The position numbers and the translations under genes were made by a program. A DNA stretch of 64,000 nt from G963677325 sp963677325 (GTDB taxonomy: Bacteria; Bacteroidota; Bacteroidia; Bacteroidales; Prolixibacteraceae). The notes under the pieces are model-generated. The model worked only from the letters and a program-made list of their open reading frames with translations, ran no database searches and had not been told where the DNA came from. Shown here piece by piece: positions 43,152 to 52,200 of this stretch (position 1 is the stretch's first letter; the number at the start of each line of letters is the position of its first letter). Location: positions 434,001-498,000 of the forward strand of contig CAXXGM010000003.1 of assembly GCA_963677325.2 (NCBI GenBank). The letters run 5' to 3'.

Positions 43152-46100
43152 ATGAAATTAATTCTTTCTTTTCTGTTGTGCCTTGCCGCAATTACTTTGT
43201 CCGCACAGGATGTACCCTTAAACCCAAAGGTGGTTTACGGTAAACTGGAAAACGGACTGACTTATTACATTCAGAAAAATTCGCTGCCCAAAGATCGTGC
43301 GATGTTTTACCTGATGGTAAATGCGGGGGCTATCGATGAGGAAGAGAATCAAAACGGACTAGCTCACTTTTGTGAGCACATGGGTTTTAACGGCACCAAA
43401 AATCTCCCGGATAAAAAACTGTTGAATTACATGGAGAAAAACGGGGTGTCTTTCGGCAGAGGGCTGAATGCCTTCACAACCACAAGTTTCACCTGTTACA
43501 ATCTCAATGATGTTCCCACAACAAAGGAATCACTGATCGATTCATCGCTGATCATCCTTCACGAATGGGCAGCAAATGTCGCTTTTTCAACGGATGAGAT
43601 CAATAAAGAGCGCGGAGTCATTCACGAGGAATGGCGTACGAGAGGTGGAGCTTCCCGGAGGCTGAGTGATATTACCAATAAAGTCTTATACAACAATTCA
43701 AAGTACTCCTACCGCAATGTCATCGGTACATTGGATGTGATCGATCATTTTGATCCTGAACTTGTAAGGCAGTTTTATAAAGATTTCTACCGTCCCGATC
43801 TGGAGGCTATTATCGTTGTGGGCGATATTGATGAAGCAGTAATTAAATCCAAAATTGAAAAGCTGTTCGGCGCTGATCCTAAAAGGGTAAATCCTAAAGT
43901 GACTCCCAAAATAGTAGTTCCCGACAACAAAGAACTGATGATCGGGTCAGCAACCGATAAGGAGGCACAGAATATCGAAATAAGCCTCTATTTCAAGTAC
44001 CCTGATCCCGTTAAAAAAGACCTTGATTTTGTAAAAGAAAATATGCTCAAGTCGCTTTACAATTCGATGTTTTCGGAGAGGTACAGTGAAATACTTCAAA
44101 AAGAGAATCCACCCATGAGAAGCGCTTATTCCGGTTTCGGAGGATTTACCAAACATCAGAGCGCTTACAGGATCTCGATCGGTGCGTTGAATAACGATCC
44201 TTTGCGGTCGGTAAAAGCAGTCATGATCGAAAACGAGCGGGTAAAAAGATATGGTTTTACCCCTACGGAACTGCAAAGGGCTGTAAAAAGGACGCTCATC
44301 GGTTATGAAAAAGCGTACGCGGAGCGGGATAAAAATTTCTCCTCAAGTTTTGTCTACAGTTATATTTCTCATTTTTCTGAGGAACAGCCCACTCCGGGGA
44401 TCGCATACATGAACGAACTGGCGAAAAGTTACCTCCCCGCCATCACCATCGAACAGATCAATGCACTGGCGAAACAGTACATGACCGATGAAAACAGGGT
44501 AGTGATTATCCACGGACCGGAAAAGGAAGGTCTGAAACTGCCTGCTGAACAGGAGATCAGGGATATTCTTTCCGAAGTCCAGAAAATGAGCATAGAGCCT
44601 TACAAGGACAAGGAGATAGCCGCCAAACTCATCTCCAAAGAACTGAAAGGATCTCCGGTTGTAAAGGAAGAAAAGGTTAAAGACTTTGATGGCACGCGGT
44701 TTATTCTTAAAAACGGAGCGAAAGTCTATTTTAAAGCAACGGATAATAAAGCAGATGAGGTAATGCTCCAGGCTTTCAGCAACGGGGGATCATCGCTTGT
44801 TGCAACCGAAGATGTTCCATCAGGAGGTTTAGCCTCTGCCGTGACGGCTTTCTGCGGTTTGGGTGATTTTTCCAGCCAGGATCTTAAGAAATATCTTGCA
44901 GGTAAAGTGGCCAATGTAAATACAGGACTTTCTGAACTGGAGGAGATGGTATCAGGAAGTTCCAATGTAGCAGATATGGAAACGATGCTTCAAATGGTTT
45001 ACCTTGTTTTTACCGCTCCCCGTCACGACGATGCGGCCCTGAAGTCGATTATCGACCGTTCTAAAATGAGCCTTCAGAACCGCAAGTCTGATCCGAATTC
45101 AGCTTTTCAGGATACCCTTTCGAGAATTATGTCTAATTACAGCCCAAGGGTGAGCCTGATTACCCCTGAATACTTTGACAGGGTAAATATCAATAAAGCC
45201 TATGCTATATCAGAGGACAGGTTCAGGGATGCAAGTGATTTCACCTTTGTATTTATCGGGAATGTGGATGCTCAGAAAATGAAGCCATTGATTGAGAAAT
45301 ACATCGGATCCATTCCTGATATCGACCGGAAAGAGAATTGGATAGATCATAAGGTTCAGCCCAAAAAAGGCAGAACCACCAGGGCGATTACCGCCGAAAT
45401 GAAGGAGCCCAAAGCAACTGTCTTTGTGCATTACTTTGGTGAATACCCCTGTGTGCCTGAAAATGTTGAGTACCTTAATGCAATAACCTATATTCTCCGT
45501 ATGCGCTTTACTGAAACGATACGTGAAAAGCAAGGCGGCACGTATGGCGTAAGTGTAAACGGTACATTATACAGCAGGCCTGTAAACAACTATAAACTTA
45601 CCATGAGTTTTACCTGTGCCCCTGAAAAGGCTGATTTTCTAAAGGGACTGCTCTTTGAAGAGATCAAAAATCTCAAGGAAAATGGCGTTACAGAGACAGA
45701 GTTGAATAAAACGAAGGAGAACTTTCTCAAAGAGTACTCTGAAAAACTCAAGAACAACAGCTATATCATGGACCGGGTTAAGAATTACATCAATAATGGG
45801 GTATACACGCCGCTTCCCCAATACTCAACCGATATTTACAATCATCTCGATGCTAATAAGATTAAGAAGTTGGCTAATGATCTGTTCAAGGAAGATGTTG
45901 TGGAGCTGGTGATGAAACCAACGGAAGGATCGAAAGCCGCTGAAACTAAAAAAGTGAGTGAAAAACTTTTAATTCTTCTTGATGGGGAAGAGATCCCGGA
46001 AGAACAATACAAAACCTTCAGCATCAATAACTGCAAAACGATGATGAAACTGAGTCCACAGGCTTCATTGGCAAAATATGGTGAAAAAGGGAAAAACGGA

Positions 46101-46466
46101 GCTTTACTTATTACAACTAAACCGGCTGCCGAAGATTCACCAATCAATTATACGGATGATGCTGTATTTATGAAAACGGAAGTGATGCCTGAGTTTCCGG
46201 GTGGCTCAAAAGGAATAGGAGATTGGATCGCTCAAAATGTACCCTATCCTGAAGAGTTAAAGGCAAAAAACATTCATGGGTTTGTAATAGTCAATTTTGT
46301 AGTAAACAGCAAGGGAAAAGTTGTAAAAACCAATGTATTGAAAGGCATTGATCCTGATATAGATAAGTTTGCTCTCCAGGCAGTTGACAAGATGCCCGAA
46401 TGGAAACCGGGGATGAATAATGGGAAGGCGGTAAATGTATATTTTACGGTGCCGATTAGATTCTAA
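43152..46466 (+). CDS. Periplasmic M16 zinc protease with C-terminal TonB domain
   Basis: A 1,104-residue protein with a signal peptide (MKLILSFLLCLAAITLSAQ). Residues 25-930 hold two tandem M16 (pitrilysin/PqqL-like) halves. The inverted zinc motif HFCEH is at residues 72-76, and NKERGVIHEEW near residue 155 supplies the third ligand. Residues 935-990 resemble the strand-and-loop insert of TonB receptor plugs (AKYGEKGKNGALLITTK). Residues 1010-1104 are a TonB C-terminal domain (MPEFPGG..., YPEELKAKNIHGFVIVNFVVNSKGKV, MPEWKPGMNNGKAVNVYFTVPIRF). The insert-plus-TonB tail is familiar from M56/BlaR1-type proteins of this phylum; on an M16 protease it is unusual. It lies 300 bp after a TonB receptor gene on the same strand and may cooperate with it in peptide uptake. 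Confidence 0.88.
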   Translation: MKLILSFLLCLAAITLSAQDVPLNPKVVYGKLENGLTYYIQKNSLPKDRAMFYLMVNAGAIDEEENQNGLAHFCEHMGFNGTKNLPDKKLLNYMEKNGVSFGRGLNAFTTTSFTCYNLNDVPTTKESLIDSSLIILHEWAANVAFSTDEINKERGVIHEEWRTRGGASRRLSDITNKVLYNNSKYSYRNVIGTLDVIDHFDPELVRQFYKDFYRPDLEAIIVVGDIDEAVIKSKIEKLFGADPKRVNPKVTPKIVVPDNKELMIGSATDKEAQNIEISLYFKYPDPVKKDLDFVKENMLKSLYNSMFSERYSEILQKENPPMRSAYSGFGGFTKHQSAYRISIGALNNDPLRSVKAVMIENERVKRYGFTPTELQRAVKRTLIGYEKAYAERDKNFSSSFVYSYISHFSEEQPTPGIAYMNELAKSYLPAITIEQINALAKQYMTDENRVVIIHGPEKEGLKLPAEQEIRDILSEVQKMSIEPYKDKEIAAKLISKELKGSPVVKEEKVKDFDGTRFILKNGAKVYFKATDNKADEVMLQAFSNGGSSLVATEDVPSGGLASAVTAFCGLGDFSSQDLKKYLAGKVANVNTGLSELEEMVSGSSNVADMETMLQMVYLVFTAPRHDDAALKSIIDRSKMSLQNRKSDPNSAFQDTLSRIMSNYSPRVSLITPEYFDRVNINKAYAISEDRFRDASDFTFVFIGNVDAQKMKPLIEKYIGSIPDIDRKENWIDHKVQPKKGRTTRAITAEMKEPKATVFVHYFGEYPCVPENVEYLNAITYILRMRFTETIREKQGGTYGVSVNGTLYSRPVNNYKLTMSFTCAPEKADFLKGLLFEEIKNLKENGVTETELNKTKENFLKEYSEKLKNNSYIMDRVKNYINNGVYTPLPQYSTDIYNHLDANKIKKLANDLFKEDVVELVMKPTEGSKAAETKKVSEKLLILLDGEEIPEEQYKTFSINNCKTMMKLSPQASLAKYGEKGKNGALLITTKPAAEDSPINYTDDAVFMKTEVMPEFPGGSKGIGDWIAQNVPYPEELKAKNIHGFVIVNFVVNSKGKVVKTNVLKGIDPDIDKFALQAVDKMPEWKPGMNNGKAVNVYFTVPIRF

Positions 46467-46713
46467 TATATCAATTCTTAAGAGGTTTATACTAAATAAA
46501 GATCGGAACAGCTGATTCAATTGGCATCTTTTAATCTCCGTATTCTGTGATCTGGTTTTTATAGCTGAAAAGATTGAAAAATCCTTTCGGAAGGCATTGC
46601 AGGAGTGCAAATCGCCAATAGCATCAGTAAACATTATTGGGATAAATATGAAGGAGCAGGTGTAAAAATTTTATAAAATTATTTTAATTGATTGTATTTA
46701 TAAATAAAAATAA

Positions 46714-46721
46714 TACTTTTG
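46714..46721 (+). promoter_or_regulatory. Promoter of the toxin-antitoxin island
   Basis: TACTTTTG matches TAnnTTTG, and TTG at 46692-46694 stands 19 bp upstream, a fair -33 element. It lies 42 bp before the HigB-like ATG. Confidence 0.6.
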
Positions 46722-46762
46722 TAAATTCATTACCCTTTTTCAGTAATATAAAGTATATCTGA

Positions 46763-47095
46763 ATGAAGATCAAGTATCGAAAGAATAAACTAGAAAAGCA
46801 ATTGAGCAACGCTTCAGAAATTAAAAAGGCTTTTGGTGAGAGAGCCAGAAAGATTTCGGCAAGATTAGATGAAATAGATGCTTCACCTAGTCTTTTGGTA
46901 TTAATGCAGATTCCTGCGGCGAATTGTCATCCTTTAACACATGACAGAAAAGGAGAATGGGCGGTAGATATATCAGGAAACTTCCGGATAATTTTCGAAA
47001 TAGCCCATGCAACGATTCCCCAAAATGGAGATGGTTCAATAAATTTAGGTTTGGTGACTGACATCTGCATTCTTGAAATAAAAGATTATCACTAA
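46763..47095 (+). CDS. HigB/RelE-type toxin
   Basis: A 110-residue RelE/ParE-superfamily protein of the HigB (plasmid maintenance killer) type. Family features are the early KKAFGERARKISARLDEI helix, PAANCHPLTHDRKGEWAVDISGNFRIIFE, which spans the core sheet, and the end LEIKDYH. The usual action is ribosome-dependent mRNA cleavage that stops growth. The antitoxin gene follows 17 bp later. Toxin-first order is typical for HigBA. Codon use is AT-richer than in the core genes around it. Confidence 0.85.
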   Translation: MKIKYRKNKLEKQLSNASEIKKAFGERARKISARLDEIDASPSLLVLMQIPAANCHPLTHDRKGEWAVDISGNFRIIFEIAHATIPQNGDGSINLGLVTDICILEIKDYH

Positions 47096-47112
47096 TTATT
47101 AAAATCATCGTC

Positions 47113-48216
47113 ATGAGTAAAATAAAATACGCACGCGAGCTACTTACAAAGCCAGGCGATACTATACTTGAAACTATAGAGTATATTAAAATGAGTCAAG
47201 TTGAACTTGCTGATCGAATGGGAAGGACTCCCTCAAAGGTAAATGATTTAATATCAGGGAAGGAGCCAATAACAGTGGTCACTGCATTTCAATTAGAAAA
47301 AGTGCTAAGAATTGATGCCCAATTTTGGCTAAATAGAGAGATGATTTATCGAGAAAAATTGGCAAGAATAGAACATGATGAAGCTCTAGAAGAATGTAAG
47401 GAATGGTTAAAAATGCAACCTATAAAAGAATTAAAGGAATGTGGCTACATAAGGACTGAAAAAGCAGGAGCCGCTATGGCAGAGGAATGTCTAAAATTTT
47501 ACGGTGTAGCCACTCCTGTACAATGGGAGTCTTTATATATTAATCAGTTTGTTTCAGCTAGATTTCGTAAAAGCAAAGCACATGAAAGTTCGATTGGTGG
47601 ATTAGCAGCTTGGTTACGAATTGGTGAAATAGAAGCAAGAAAACTTAAATTAAATTCTTATAGCAAAGATACTTTCAAAAAAAACCTATTAGAAATTAGA
47701 AATTTAGTAAGACATCACCCAGAAGATTTTGCTTCACGTTTGCAACATTATTGTTTGGATTCTGGTGTAGGGCTTATATATACAATTTGCATACCAAAAG
47801 CGCCAATTAGTGGAGTTGCTAGATGGATAGGAGGGAATCCAATAATACAATTAACTGACCGTTATAAGTCTAATGATCATTTTTGGTTTACATTCTTCCA
47901 TGAAGCTGGTCATATATTGTGTCATGGTAAAAAAGATGTTTTTATTGAAGATTTGGATGAATTTGAAGCTGACCCACAAAAAGAAATTGAAGCAGATGAT
48001 TTTGCTAATAAATATTTATTACCAGGGGATGTTACAACTGAATTACCAAATGAAATTACAGAAAAAGATATAAGACAAATAGCTCGGAAGTATAATACGC
48101 ATCCGGCTATTGTGCTTGGACGCTTACAACATCTTAATATATTGTCTTATTCGTTTGGAACTTCTTTAAAGCTTAAGGTAGTATTGGACGAATTTATCAA
48201 TAAATCTGGGGGATAA
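47113..48216 (+). CDS. HigA-like antitoxin fused to ImmA/IrrE metallopeptidase
   Basis: A 367-residue two-domain protein. Residues 15-80 form a HigA-type XRE helix-turn-helix (MSQVELADRMGRTPSKVNDLISGK). Residues about 200-320 form an ImmA/IrrE peptidase domain with zinc motif FHEAGHILCHG near residue 260 and a downstream Glu-rich EIEADDFANKYLLP, the third ligand. ImmA-type peptidases cleave repressors in mobile elements or stress circuits. Here the peptidase sits on the antitoxin itself, so activation might release the HigB-like toxin. The stop is followed 22 bp later by the Beta-family gene. Confidence 0.88.
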   Translation: MSKIKYARELLTKPGDTILETIEYIKMSQVELADRMGRTPSKVNDLISGKEPITVVTAFQLEKVLRIDAQFWLNREMIYREKLARIEHDEALEECKEWLKMQPIKELKECGYIRTEKAGAAMAEECLKFYGVATPVQWESLYINQFVSARFRKSKAHESSIGGLAAWLRIGEIEARKLKLNSYSKDTFKKNLLEIRNLVRHHPEDFASRLQHYCLDSGVGLIYTICIPKAPISGVARWIGGNPIIQLTDRYKSNDHFWFTFFHEAGHILCHGKKDVFIEDLDEFEADPQKEIEADDFANKYLLPGDVTTELPNEITEKDIRQIARKYNTHPAIVLGRLQHLNILSYSFGTSLKLKVVLDEFINKSGG

Positions 48217-48238
48217 TAATTATGTCAAATTCAAAATT

Positions 48239-49351
48239 ATGAGTACACAAATTAAATATATGCCTGTATTTAGGGTCCGCCAGCAGGAAGCATTAGTGTT
48301 AAAATCATTTGATTTTGGGGACAGGATATTCCCATGCCTTGAAATTATTAAGGAATTGGATCGGGTGCCTCCTAAGTCAAGAAAAAATGCAAAAGAATCT
48401 GCTAGTCTAAAAAAACCTAAGTTGTTTGAAGACGTTTATTTGACTTTGATTCAAAGCATCAATGCTAGAAAAGTCTTTGTAGACCTTCCCATACATTTAA
48501 AGGAATATAGAGGTATGAAAAAGGAAACATTTGCTTTTCTGCGTACGGTTGTAGCATTAAGGGCAAAACGTACAGAGTATATGATGAAACTTATTCCTCT
48601 TGAGTCTAAAGTAATTCCGGTAATTTCAACTTATCATGAAAGAACAGGAGAAAGAGGTTCAATAACATTACAAGAAAAGGACTTACGGCCTCATTTTAAA
48701 ACCTTAGCTTTTAGGACTTTCCTTGAAAGTTTTTCGAATGACATTGTCCAAATTGAGAAAGTTGTACAGTCGAATGATTTCATAATTATGGATTGGGCAG
48801 ACATTGAATTAGACATTAATGATGGCGATCAGCAAGATATTATTGATAGATTAAAAACAATTAAATGCACCATTGTAATACACCGAAATCCAATAGCAAA
48901 AGGAATTACTAACGTAGGATTAATACATGATAATAGAATTATTGAGATTGACAACAGTCTATTGGAAAAATACCAAGATTTTGGAGGTGACTGCTTTTCC
49001 GATTATGCAGGAATAAAAAAAGATGATATAGGTGCTGGAGGTACAATAAGTCCAGGATTTATATATTACGATGCTGTAGAAAATAGTTTTTATGGTTATA
49101 AAGGTACGAAGAAAGATTTAGCTGAATTTGAATTAACAATTGTACCCGATGTGATTTCTTCAAATGCATCACAGCGAATGCATAATCACAGATTGGATTA
49201 CTTAGGATTGAAAAATTTAGGATGGAGTATTATTACTAATATTAGTAATAATACTGAATCTGGGAAAAGTCCTGCCAAGTTCAAAAGAATAGGTATTGAA
49301 CACTATTTACATTGTATCAGAACTCGAATCTCAAATGGGGACTTTAATTAG
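48239..49351 (+). CDS. Beta-family / sce7725-like protein
   Basis: A 370-residue protein that matches what I know of the Beta_protein / sce7725 group. It opens with MPVFRVRQQEALVLKSF, then has long alpha/beta repeats (FVDLPIHLKEYRGMKKE, VIPVISTYHERTGERGS, IDNSLLEKYQDFGGDCFSDYAGIKKDD) and lacks known catalytic motifs. The fold is probably a TIM-barrel-like one. Function is unknown. Members are often found beside ImmA/HTH and sce7726-type genes in accessory islands, as here, and a phage-defence role is suspected, not shown. Confidence 0.65.
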   Translation: MSTQIKYMPVFRVRQQEALVLKSFDFGDRIFPCLEIIKELDRVPPKSRKNAKESASLKKPKLFEDVYLTLIQSINARKVFVDLPIHLKEYRGMKKETFAFLRTVVALRAKRTEYMMKLIPLESKVIPVISTYHERTGERGSITLQEKDLRPHFKTLAFRTFLESFSNDIVQIEKVVQSNDFIIMDWADIELDINDGDQQDIIDRLKTIKCTIVIHRNPIAKGITNVGLIHDNRIIEIDNSLLEKYQDFGGDCFSDYAGIKKDDIGAGGTISPGFIYYDAVENSFYGYKGTKKDLAEFELTIVPDVISSNASQRMHNHRLDYLGLKNLGWSIITNISNNTESGKSPAKFKRIGIEHYLHCIRTRISNGDFN

Positions 49352-49359
49352 GTTAAAAG

Positions 49360-50142
49360 CTAGTAATAATATATATAACTTGGCTTTATATTAGTGTTGA
49401 AGAAAAACTGAAGGTCAATTGGTAATATTTGCGCTTCATTAGCGACCAGAAATTCCCATCGGTTTCTATACCTATTTTTTAATGTTTTTTTGAATAACTG
49501 ATTAATTTTAGTTGCATCAAATGAATTCAAAATTTTATTTAATTCTCCTCCAACTTCAGGAAAGTTAGTACCTAATTCCTGTTTCGTTAATAAACTTAAT
49601 TGTACTTCTGGATCTATTTTATCATTTAACGATGCCTTTTTTAATTTCTTGTACTTTCCGTTTTTATAACTCCAAAGTCCAAAACTTTCTGGCAATAGAT
49701 TTTTTGCCTTTTCAATATGTCGTTCAGCAATAACCAAATAATTATATTCAAAAGCTAACATATAATCGGCTATTTGTTTACTAAGCTTAGATAAATTATC
49801 CAATTCCGATTTTATTTCAAAACTTGTTGTATGGCCATTGATCGTCAAAAAATCAACTCTACTATTATTTACCTTAATTTCAAAAGCTGCAATTAGATTA
49901 TGTTTATTTGTGTGACATTTGAAAAGCTTATATTTAAACACTTCTTCTCCACTATAATTTTGTAATAAGGTATCATTAAGTAGCTTATGTAGTTCATATT
50001 TAGAAAAGAGTTCAAAGTCTTTCGATGGGAATATATCTTTCAATAATGTAATTAGTTTTACAGGATAATTAAGAGTACTATAATTTTTTGCTAATAAATT
50101 AATTGCTCTTTCATTAATAATTTCATCCTTTTTTTTAATCAT
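49360..50142 (-). CDS. sce7726-family-like protein
   Basis: A 260-residue protein. The central segment IAAFEIKVNNSRVDFLTINGHTTSFEIKSELDNLSKLSKQIADYMLAFEYNYLVIAE has the D-x(n)-E-x-K arrangement of PD-(D/E)XK nucleases (Asp in RVDFLTIN, then EIK in TSFEIKSELD). This is the sce7726 family pattern. It points toward the Beta-family gene, and the two stops are 9 bp apart (convergent). ATG 50142 is preferred; the longer reading frame adds only non-conserved sequence. Nuclease activity is an inference from the motif. Confidence 0.7.
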   Translation of the reverse strand: MIKKKDEIINERAINLLAKNYSTLNYPVKLITLLKDIFPSKDFELFSKYELHKLLNDTLLQNYSGEEVFKYKLFKCHTNKHNLIAAFEIKVNNSRVDFLTINGHTTSFEIKSELDNLSKLSKQIADYMLAFEYNYLVIAERHIEKAKNLLPESFGLWSYKNGKYKKLKKASLNDKIDPEVQLSLLTKQELGTNFPEVGGELNKILNSFDATKINQLFKKTLKNRYRNRWEFLVANEAQILPIDLQFFFNTNIKPSYIYYY

Positions 50143-50407
50143 CTTATTTGTTAAAATTATTGACAAATTTAATTTTAAATAAATAACTTGTTTTACAGAA
50201 TACTGACAAAAGAGCAAATAAGCTCTAATTTTTTACGCTGGCTTCCTTGATGTTTATTTCCATCAACCAAATGTCCAACTGCGTTAGCATTATTCAATGA
50301 AAACGGTATCACTCGCTAGCGCAGACCTGTGGTCCGTGCGTTGTTGGCCATGACACAAATTCCAAATAATTGCAAATCCACACCAGCCGCGAAATATCCG
50401 GACTAAC

Positions 50408-50500
50408 AAATTCAACCCCTGCGGGGCTGTGTTTGCTCACTGATCCATACCTCCGGCTTCACCGGAGGTTATTCACATTCAGCCCTTCGGGCTACGTTCC
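50408..50500. repeat. REP-like palindromic repeat before IS copy 3
   Basis: Contains TTCAACCCCTGCGGGGCTG, the hairpin CCTCCGGCTTCACCGGAGG, TTATTCACATTC and AGCCCTTCGGGCT. The same order (CCCC..GGGG, hairpin, TTATTCA) is seen around IS copies 1 and 2. The rest of 50218-50546 holds no gene. Confidence 0.7.
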
Positions 50501-50546
50501 TCATAAAGATTTGCATGTCTCTGGCGTACCCGCCCCTTCTCCCGAA

Positions 50547-51990
50547 GGGCAATGTCATTAAGTTAAGGATTAATTGATAAAAAACAGAGGACAAAGATCT
50601 TAATTTTGAAGTTGCAACACAAAAATTAAATCCTAAGTCCCCATGTTAGATGCAAATGTAAAAATTATTGAAGAGTTAAAGGCGTTTCTTTCAATTGTAA
50701 ACGAATCTCCTGATATTTTAGAAAAGTTTGCTACTCAAAAAAATGCTTTTACAAGGGAAAGAAAACTACCTTTTAATCGTTTAGTTCTATTGATTGCCAA
50801 ATTATGTAAGAAAACCCTCAGCTTTGAAATAGACAATTTTTTTGAGGAGATAAACCTTAACACAAGCTGCACTGTGAGCGCATTTTCGCAACAAAGAATG
50901 AAACTCGATTCCTTCTTTTTTGAAGTGTGGAACAAGTTTTTGTCTAAACTATTTTACCATTATTATGAGTCAAACGTGAAGCGATGGAAAGGTTATCGTT
51001 TAGTGGCTGCAGACGGGTCCAACATAAGTCTGATAAATAAACCCGCTCTTGAAGAATATTTTGGAGGACAGAGCAATCAGATAGGAACGTTTGTTCAAGC
51101 CAAAGCTTATTACTGTTACGACGTATTGAATGAACTAATATTACATGCGAAAATTGCCCCTTATCGCTTTGGGGAATTAAACATGGCTTATTCTGCCATT
51201 GATTGCCTGGAGGAGGATATGGTGATGATTTATGATCGGAACTTTTGCAATTTCAAAATGGCTGCCTTGCACTTGTGGCAGGAGAAGGAAATTAAATTTG
51301 TCATAAGGGCCAAGGAAACACAAAATATCATTCGAACTTTTATAAAAAGCGGAGCTCAAAGTGATGTGGTCTATCTTAGAACTACCCCTGCCGCTATCAA
51401 AGGACTTTACAAAAGCGGATATATTGTCAATCGGGACACTCTTTTGAAAGTGAGGCTGGTAAGGGTAGAGTTAGATAATTCTGTTGAAGTGTTGATGACA
51501 AATTTATGGGAAGAAGAAGGTCATTCAAATTCTGAGTTTAAAGAACTATACTTTAGACGATGGGGCGTCGAAACCAATATCTCGGTTCAGAAAAATATCT
51601 TGCAGCTTGAATCCTTCAGTGGTCTTACCCAATATTCGGTATTGCAGGATTTCTATGCAACAGTTTTCATCACCAACTTGCACTCTATTCTTATAAAGGA
51701 AGCTCAGCAAACCATTGAAAATATGCAGTGTAAAAGGAAATACCCAATGAAAGTAAATCGAAACAAATCATATGGAAAATTGAAGATACATCTCGTAAGC
51801 TTATTCATTATACACGAACCAGCAGACATCCTTCAACTTCTAAACAACCATTTTATAAAAGATCAGATCCCTATAAGAATTAACCGATCATTCCCGAGAA
51901 TTATTAAAAATAAGCAGTCTAAATCCAAACACAAAACTTATGCAAATTACAAACCAGCATATTAAAATCCTTAACTTAATGACATTGCCC
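50547..51990 (+). mobile_element. IS4-family insertion sequence, copy 3
   Basis: A 1,444-bp copy with the same inverted ends, in opposite orientation to copies 1 and 2. The left flank reads TCCCGAA and the right flank TAACGGGA, so the CCC..GGG words again touch the ends. Together with copy 2 it encloses 29.4 kb (21141-50546) between inverted copies, a potential inversion. Confidence 0.95.
50643..51965 (+). CDS. IS4-family DDE transposase (copy 3)
   Basis: The 440-residue protein is identical to copy 2 (Glu in YRFGELNM) and has the intact catalytic D, D and Y(2)R(3)E(6)K motifs. Confidence 0.95.
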   Translation: MLDANVKIIEELKAFLSIVNESPDILEKFATQKNAFTRERKLPFNRLVLLIAKLCKKTLSFEIDNFFEEINLNTSCTVSAFSQQRMKLDSFFFEVWNKFLSKLFYHYYESNVKRWKGYRLVAADGSNISLINKPALEEYFGGQSNQIGTFVQAKAYYCYDVLNELILHAKIAPYRFGELNMAYSAIDCLEEDMVMIYDRNFCNFKMAALHLWQEKEIKFVIRAKETQNIIRTFIKSGAQSDVVYLRTTPAAIKGLYKSGYIVNRDTLLKVRLVRVELDNSVEVLMTNLWEEEGHSNSEFKELYFRRWGVETNISVQKNILQLESFSGLTQYSVLQDFYATVFITNLHSILIKEAQQTIENMQCKRKYPMKVNRNKSYGKLKIHLVSLFIIHEPADILQLLNNHFIKDQIPIRINRSFPRIIKNKQSKSKHKTYANYKPAY

Positions 51991-52022
51991 TAACGGGATG
52001 TTTCATCGAAGATGATCTGTGT

Positions 52023-52057
52023 CCCTTAAGACTAAAACCTTAAGCCTGCAGCCTAAA
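52023..52057. repeat. Heptamer tandem array
   Basis: CCCTTAA, GACTAAA, ACCTTAA, GCCTGCA and GCCTAAA in succession at 7-bp spacing. It follows IS copy 3 closely. Confidence 0.65.
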
Positions 52058-52118
52058 TCGTGGTCATCCTTTACATCCGTGTCATCTGTGTTCTAATCTT
52101 AATCATATGATCTGATTT

Positions 52119-52146
52119 CCTTAAGCCTTAAGTCTTAAGCCTGTTT
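52119..52146. repeat. Heptamer tandem array
   Basis: CCTTAAG twice, TCTTAAG, CCTGTTT. It lies about 40 bp before the promoter of the CPBP protease gene. Confidence 0.7.
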
Positions 52147-52186
52147 CTATTTTCAAATGCCTGTTTCGATGATCAAAGAGGATTAT

Positions 52187-52194
52187 TAACTTTG
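52187..52194 (+). promoter_or_regulatory. Putative -7 box for the CPBP protease gene
   Basis: TAACTTTG fits TAnnTTTG. The first in-frame ATG (52201) lies only 7 bp downstream, about where transcription should begin. The mRNA is thus nearly leaderless, or translation starts at ATG 52210. Confidence 0.6.
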
Positions 52195-52200
52195 CAGAAA

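Noticed and set aside
43152..46466. Assembly fusion of separate protease and tonB genes
   Set aside because: The linker contains the same plug-like insert known before TonB domains in this phylum and the frame is open throughout, so a natural fusion is more likely, though read mapping was not possible.
50400..50546. CRISPR array considered for the repeats near IS copy 3
   Set aside because: The repeats are single hairpins without regular spacers, and no cas gene is present.
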